Part shown: positions 38,266-50,872 of the stretch, piece by piece
How the letters are laid out: each line of letters starts with the position of its first letter
Position numbering within the stretch: the first letter of the stretch is position 1
DNA from: Helicobacter acinonychis
GTDB taxonomy: Bacteria; Campylobacterota; Campylobacteria; Campylobacterales; Helicobacteraceae
Reading direction: 5' to 3'
Length of the DNA stretch: 50,872 nucleotides
Assembly: GCF_900461455.1 (NCBI RefSeq)
Contig: NZ_UGIA01000002.1
Span: 1-50,872 of the forward strand
Position numbers and translations under genes: made by a program
The notes under the pieces: model-generated
What the model was told of the DNA's origin: nothing
The model's input: the letters and a program-made list of their open reading frames with translations, nothing else
Databases searched by the model: none

Positions 38266-38646
38266 TTAAGCTACTGATTTTTTGGGTTTTTTAGTGTCTT
38301 CTTTGCCTTTGTGAGCCACTAATTGAGAGCTTAACTCAGGTTTTTTAGTGTCTTCTTTGCCTTTGTGAGCCACTAATTGAGAGCTTAACTCAGGTTTTTT
38401 AGTGTCTTCTTTGCCTTTGTGAGCCACTAATTGAGAGCTTAACTCAGGTTTTTTAGTGTCTTCTTTGCCTTTGTGAGCCACTAATTGAGAGCTTAACTCA
38501 GGTTTTTTAGTGTCTTCTTTGCCTTTGTGAGCCACTAATTGAGAGCTTAACCCAGGTTTTTTAGTGTCTTCTTTGCCTTTGTGAGCGTATGCAGAACTCA
38601 CCGCTAAAACTGATAACAAAACGCCTGTCAAGATTTGCTTTTTCAT
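38266..38646 (-). CDS. Secreted tandem-repeat protein (HP1192-type)
   Basis: A 126-residue protein. MKKQILTGVLLSVLAVSSAY is a clear signal peptide, probably cleaved at AYA. The mature part is almost only an 18-residue repeat, AHKGKEDTKKPELSSQLV, five full copies plus AHKGKEDTKKPKKSVA. I chose ATG 38646 with AAGGAG seven bases upstream; a further ATG at 38664 lies before this Shine-Dalgarno. The reference gene has been described as linked to motility, which I could not verify. The repeats are strongly hydrophilic and give no fold I recognise. Confidence 0.8.
   Translation of the reverse strand: MKKQILTGVLLSVLAVSSAYAHKGKEDTKKPGLSSQLVAHKGKEDTKKPELSSQLVAHKGKEDTKKPELSSQLVAHKGKEDTKKPELSSQLVAHKGKEDTKKPELSSQLVAHKGKEDTKKPKKSVA
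38311..38580 (-). repeat. Coding tandem repeat, five 54-bp units
   Basis: Units start on the plus strand at 38311, 38365, 38419, 38473 and 38527 with GTGAGCCACTAATTGAGAGC. They are identical except one base in the unit nearest the signal peptide (CCCAGG for CTCAGG, Gly for Glu). Near identity points to recent expansion or gene conversion. Confidence 0.95.
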
Positions 38647-38677
38647 ACGAAAACTCCTTCTCATGTAAATTTAAAAA

Positions 38678-38710
38678 GCGAACGAATTATATTTTTCAAA
38701 AGTAAATGAA
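38678..38710 (-). promoter_or_regulatory. Promoter of the repeat protein, sharing blocks with 23206-23245
   Basis: The minus-strand TATAAT at 38691-38686 lies directly before TCGTTCGC (38685-38678), 40 bases from the ATG. Upstream is TTCATTTACTTTT (38710-38698). Both flanking blocks recur upstream of the lipoprotein at 22902, with a spacer of 19 bases there against 12 here. Confidence 0.6.
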
Positions 38711-38886
38711 TAGAAACCAATCAAATTTTTGACGAGTTTGGTGGTTTTTCTGTCTTAAAAATCTACAAAAAACCCACAAAATCCACAATGTGCAAAACTT
38801 GATAGATTATCTCTGAGTTTAGAAAGTTTGACAAAAATTGGGATTGTGGTTATATTGAAAACCCAATATGAAATTAAGGAATTTGT

Positions 38887-39878
<992 letters not shown>

Positions 39879-39883
39879 GAATA

Positions 39884-40051
39884 ATGGATATTTATATTGC
39901 GTTGGATCTTTTAAAAAAGATTGAAGCGTTATTTTCTGTTTGTCAGTGTGTTTTCTCCCTAACAAACTTTTTAAGGCATTTTAATAGGGCTTTGTTTGAA
40001 AAATGCCAAAAAGCGTTTTTTAAGCTTAAACGCAAAAAATTTTGTCGTTAG
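39884..40051 (+). CDS. Possible 55-residue open frame after the aldo-keto reductase
   Basis: ATG-started frame beginning MDIYIALDLLKKIEALFSVC and ending LKRKKFCR. It is basic at the C-terminus and starts five bases after the reductase stop, with no good ribosome-binding site. A small hypothetical (HP1194) is annotated about here in the reference. Its 3' third overlaps a minus-strand terminator hairpin. Confidence 0.25.
   Translation: MDIYIALDLLKKIEALFSVCQCVFSLTNFLRHFNRALFEKCQKAFFKLKRKKFCR
40013..40033 (-). terminator. Minus-strand terminator downstream of fusA
   Basis: On the minus strand GCGTTTAAGC and TTAAAAAACGC fold into a hairpin followed by TTTTT. It lies about 340 bases after the fusA stop. 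It could end the long rpoBC-rpsL-rpsG-fusA message or a separate small RNA. Confidence 0.5.
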
Positions 40052-40373
40052 CCAAGTGAAATTTCTTGTAAGGCAGTCTATGATCTAGGGAGGTTTTTAA
40101 GGGCATTGTCGCAAAAACACCCCCCACCCCCTTAAGAAAATGAATTTCACCATAAAATAAAATCTAAACGATCAAACCAAAAAACCCATTTTTAAAAAGT
40201 TTAAAAAAGTCTCAGTTACCCCTACTTGATGAGAACAAAGCCAAAAAGAAATTTTATAGCAAATTAAAATGAAGAAAGACTCATTAAGGGATAACCCATA
40301 AAAAGTCTTTTTAAATTCAAAGGAGAAGTTTTAAATAGTGCAACACCCTTTTCAAGAGAGTGTTATAATAAAA
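40052..40373. other. Non-coding gap between the aldo-keto reductase and fusA
   Basis: No convincing gene. On the minus strand TATAAA at 40258-40253 could be a -10 box for a transcript of about 240 bases ending at the hairpin at 40013. A frame of 26 residues (MPLKTSLDHRLPYKKFHLAN...) at 40106-40026 lies within it, without a ribosome-binding site. AAGACT...AGTCTT with an inner GGG/CCC (about 40265-40305) forms another hairpin. AACAC/GTGTT near 40345 follows the fusA stop. Confidence 0.3.
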
Positions 40374-42452
40374 CTAGCCTTTGCGTTTTTCTACAATTTC
40401 CTTAGCGATATTGCTAGGCACTTCGCCATAATGGTCAAACTCCATAGAGTAAGTCCCACGCCCTTGAGTGGCTGAACGCAAATCCGTAGAATAACCAAAC
40501 ATTTCCACTAACGGCACAAAAGCATTCACGATTTTCAATCCTAATCGGTCGTCCATAGAATTGATTTGCCCCCTTCTTCTATTGAGATCGCCAATCACAT
40601 CGCCCATGTATTCTTCAGGGACTTCCACTTCCACTTTCATCATAGGCTCTAGTAAAACGGGATTGGCCGCACGACTCGCTTCTTTAAACGCCATAGAACC
40701 TGCGATTTTAAACGCCATTTCTGAAGAATCCACATCATGATAGCTCCCATCATAAAGGGTAACTTTAAAATCCACCACCGGATAGCCTGCCAAAACGCCA
40801 TTTTGCATCGCTTCTTGGATACCCTTATCCACCGCAGGGATATATTCTTTAGGGATCACACCGCCAGAAATTTCATTCACAAATTCATACCCACTGCCCG
40901 GCTCTTTAGGCTCAAGCTTGATAAACACATGCCCATATTGCCCACGACCACCGCTTTGTTTGGCGTATTTATGCTCTTTGCTCACGCTTGATCGGATAGT
41001 CTCTCTAAAGGCAACTTGCGGCTGACCGATTTCAGCTTCCACCTTAAACTCTCTTTTTAGCCTATCCACGATGATTTCCAGGTGCAATTCACCCATACCA
41101 CCAATGAGAGTTTGTCCGGTTTCTTCTTGAGTCATCACCCTAAAGCTTGGATCTTCTTCAGCAAGCTTGCCTAACGCTACGCCCATTTTTTCCTGGTCTG
41201 CTTTAGTTTTAGGCTCTACGGCGATATGAATGACCGGCTCAGGGAATTCCATTCTCTCCAAAACGACCGCATTTTTCTCATCGCAAAGCGTATCCCCAGT
41301 TAGCGTGTCTTTTAAACCCACAAACGCACAAATCTCGCCCGCATAAACTTCTTTAATGTCTTCTCTCTTGTTAGAGTGCATTTTAAGAAGTCTTCCCACG
41401 CGCTCTTTTTTGTCTTTGGTGGAGTTATACACATAGCTACCGGACTCTAGCTTGCCACGATACACGCGCACAAAAGTGAGTTGGCCCACAAAAGGATCCG
41501 TCATGATTTTAAACGCCAAGCCGGCAAATTCGCCATCATCACTAGATTTAACAAAAACTTCTTCTTCAGTTTTTGGATCAATCCCCTTAATATCCACCAC
41601 CTCTGTAGGCGCTGGCAAGTAATCAATCACTGCATCTAATAAAGTCTGCACGCCTTTGTTTTTAAAAGAAGAGCCACAAAGCATAGGGACAAGACTCATG
41701 TTCAAACACCCTATTTTAATGCCTTTTTTAATTTCTTCAACGCTCAATTCTTCACCGCCCAAATACTTTTCCATCAAGGCTTCATCTTGCTCAGCTATAG
41801 CTTCTACAAGCTTTTCTCGGTATTCTTTAGCCCTTTCTAATAAATCGCTAGGGATTTCTTCTACATCGTATTTGGCTCCCATGGTTTCATTATTCCAAAC
41901 GATCGCTTTCATTTGGACTAAATCAATCACGCCAATAAAAGTGTCTTCAGCCCCAATGGGGATATTGATAGGCACAGGATTAGCTTTCAAGCGTTGTTTG
42001 ATCTGGTTTTCTACATTGTAAAAATTCGCCCCAATCCTATCCATTTTATTGACAAAAACAATCCTAGGCACGCCGTATTTATTGGCTTGACGCCACACAG
42101 TCTCACTTTGAGGCTGCACGCCCCCCACCGAGCAAAACACCGAAACCGCACCATCTAGCACGCGCATGGATCGTTCCACTTCAATGGTAAAATCCACATG
42201 CCCTGGAGTGTCAATCAAATTGATTTGGTGATCCTTCCAAAAGCAAGTCGTTGCCGCAGAAGTGATGGTGATCCCTCTTTCTTTTTCTTGCTCCATCCAA
42301 TCCATTGTCGCCGCGCCATCATGCACTTCGCCAATCTTATGGCTCACGCCTGTATAGAACAAAATCCTTTCAGAAGTGGTAGTTTTCCCAGCATCAATGT
42401 GAGCGGCGATACCGATATTTCTGATCCTATTTAATGGGGTTTTTCTAGCCAT
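40374..42452 (-). CDS. fusA: Elongation factor G
   Basis: A 692-residue translocase GTPase. The GTP-binding motifs are [32 protein letters not shown] and [12 protein letters not shown]. Domain IV and V stretches such as [20 protein letters not shown] and [20 protein letters not shown] are intact. The frame extends to 42470, but ATG 42452 with GGAGTTAGA upstream gives the conserved [14 protein letters not shown] start. It is the last gene of the rpoBC-rpsL-rpsG-fusA cluster. Confidence 0.97.
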   Translation of the reverse strand: MARKTPLNRIRNIGIAAHIDAGKTTTSERILFYTGVSHKIGEVHDGAATMDWMEQEKERGITITSAATTCFWKDHQINLIDTPGHVDFTIEVERSMRVLDGAVSVFCSVGGVQPQSETVWRQANKYGVPRIVFVNKMDRIGANFYNVENQIKQRLKANPVPINIPIGAEDTFIGVIDLVQMKAIVWNNETMGAKYDVEEIPSDLLERAKEYREKLVEAIAEQDEALMEKYLGGEELSVEEIKKGIKIGCLNMSLVPMLCGSSFKNKGVQTLLDAVIDYLPAPTEVVDIKGIDPKTEEEVFVKSSDDGEFAGLAFKIMTDPFVGQLTFVRVYRGKLESGSYVYNSTKDKKERVGRLLKMHSNKREDIKEVYAGEICAFVGLKDTLTGDTLCDEKNAVVLERMEFPEPVIHIAVEPKTKADQEKMGVALGKLAEEDPSFRVMTQEETGQTLIGGMGELHLEIIVDRLKREFKVEAEIGQPQVAFRETIRSSVSKEHKYAKQSGGRGQYGHVFIKLEPKEPGSGYEFVNEISGGVIPKEYIPAVDKGIQEAMQNGVLAGYPVVDFKVTLYDGSYHDVDSSEMAFKIAGSMAFKEASRAANPVLLEPMMKVEVEVPEEYMGDVIGDLNRRRGQINSMDDRLGLKIVNAFVPLVEMFGYSTDLRSATQGRGTYSMEFDHYGEVPSNIAKEIVEKRKG

Positions 42453-42463
42453 TCTAACTCCAA

Positions 42464-42934
<471 letters not shown>

Positions 42935-42943
42935 TTATTCCCT

Positions 42944-43336
42944 TTACTTTTTCTTATTGTCGGTTGCTTTAGCTTTTTTAGTCCCATATTTAGAGCGTGA
43001 AACCGTTCTTTTATTCACCCCTGCAGTGTCTAAAGCACCACGAACAATATGGTACTTCACACCAGGTAAATCCTTAACCCTGCCCCCACGCACTAACACA
43101 ATGGAGTGCTCTTGCAAGTTATGCCCTTCACCAGGAATATAACTAATCACTTCAAATTTACTGGTCAAACGAACTTTAGCAACCTTTCTTAACGCCGAGT
43201 TAGGCTTTTTAGGGGTAGTTGTATAAACCCTAGTACAAACCCCTCTCCTTTGAGGGCATTCCACTAATGCAGGTGATTTGGTTTTTTTAACCACCTTCTT
43301 CCTTTCTTTTCTAATCAATTGATTGATAGTAGGCAC
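42944..43336 (-). CDS. rpsL: 30S ribosomal protein S12
   Basis: A 130-residue S12 at the decoding centre. [20 protein letters not shown] and [18 protein letters not shown] hold the two Lys sites where streptomycin-resistance changes arise; both Lys are present, so the susceptible form is seen. The tail ends [12 protein letters not shown] remember a tail of about five more residues, with the KATD unit twice, in other strains, so this one may have lost one short repeat. Confidence 0.96.
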
Positions 43337-43423
43337 TATTTTTCCTTATTCTAAAAATTTAAAATTAAAAGTTTCTCCATTTTACCCTAATTTTTCTTTT
43401 AAAAATCTTAACCGATTTTTTTG

Positions 43424-50872
<7,449 letters not shown>

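Noticed and set aside
38311-38580. A CRISPR array, because of regularly spaced near-identical units
   Set aside because: The units are contiguous 54-bp coding repeats in frame with a signal peptide. There are no unique spacers and no cas genes.
40026-40106. An AapA-type toxin peptide in the gap next to fusA
   Set aside because: The 26-residue frame lacks the Trp-Lys-Thr core and hydrophobic centre of AapA peptides and has no ribosome-binding site.

Overview
This window is chromosomal DNA of Helicobacter pylori. It holds the seven-gene ureABIEFGH urease cluster with a fused-type UreA, glmM directly upstream of lspA and the urease genes, an IS605-type TnpB, a fused rpoB-rpoC gene, tlpC, and AT-rich DNA with many short homopolymers. 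Locus tags of strain 26695 mentioned below are from memory.

Layout. 1-7.6 kb: 3' end of mqo, a small membrane protein, rplM-rpsI, chemoreceptor tlpC, an acidic tandem-repeat secreted protein, prfA and rpsT. 7.7-15.8 kb: glmM-lspA, tRNA-Val(GAC), then ureAB-ureIEFGH. This block makes cytoplasmic urease (UreAB), gates urea entry at acid pH (UreI) and loads nickel (UreEFGH). 15.8-23.1 kb: an eroded accessory island. It holds a decayed FtsK/HerA-like ATPase, an inserted second copy of a phase-variable GT8 glycosyltransferase, a truncated SUKH-like gene, small unknown genes, a damaged IS605-type element inside a 22-bp inverted repeat, a poly-C coiled-coil gene and a lipoprotein. 23.4-28.5 kb: putA and putP. 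28.5-31 kb: the parental, in-frame glycosyltransferase and mrp. 31-34.6 kb: an OLD-family ATPase/TOPRIM nuclease with an in-frame stop, and a small secreted protein. 34.6-40 kb: asd, hisS, waaF, a tandem-repeat secreted protein and a broken aldo-keto reductase. 40.4 kb to the end: fusA, rpsG, rpsL and rpoBC on the minus strand; rpoBC runs off the window.

The gene order joins three blocks that I recall as far apart in strain 26695 (HP0086-HP0055, HP0208-HP0207 and about HP1188-HP1198), so this strain appears rearranged. The clearest event is a 1.38-kb direct duplication of the glycosyltransferase. The copy at 17.4 kb carries the last bases of putP and of mrp, so the copy at 28.5 kb is the parent. 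The two copies differ in an AG-dinucleotide tract, (AG)6 out of frame and (AG)7 in frame, which fits a phase switch.

Data quality matters here. rpoBC is essential, yet it is broken by about ten frame changes, at least some by a homopolymer length error. mqo and tlpC show the same signature. Single-base disruptions elsewhere (tnpB, the 19.1-kb gene, the 21.6-kb gene, the aldo-keto reductase, the OLD stop) therefore cannot be taken as real without read-level support. The large events (duplication, truncations, the internal deletion in tnpA) do not depend on single bases.
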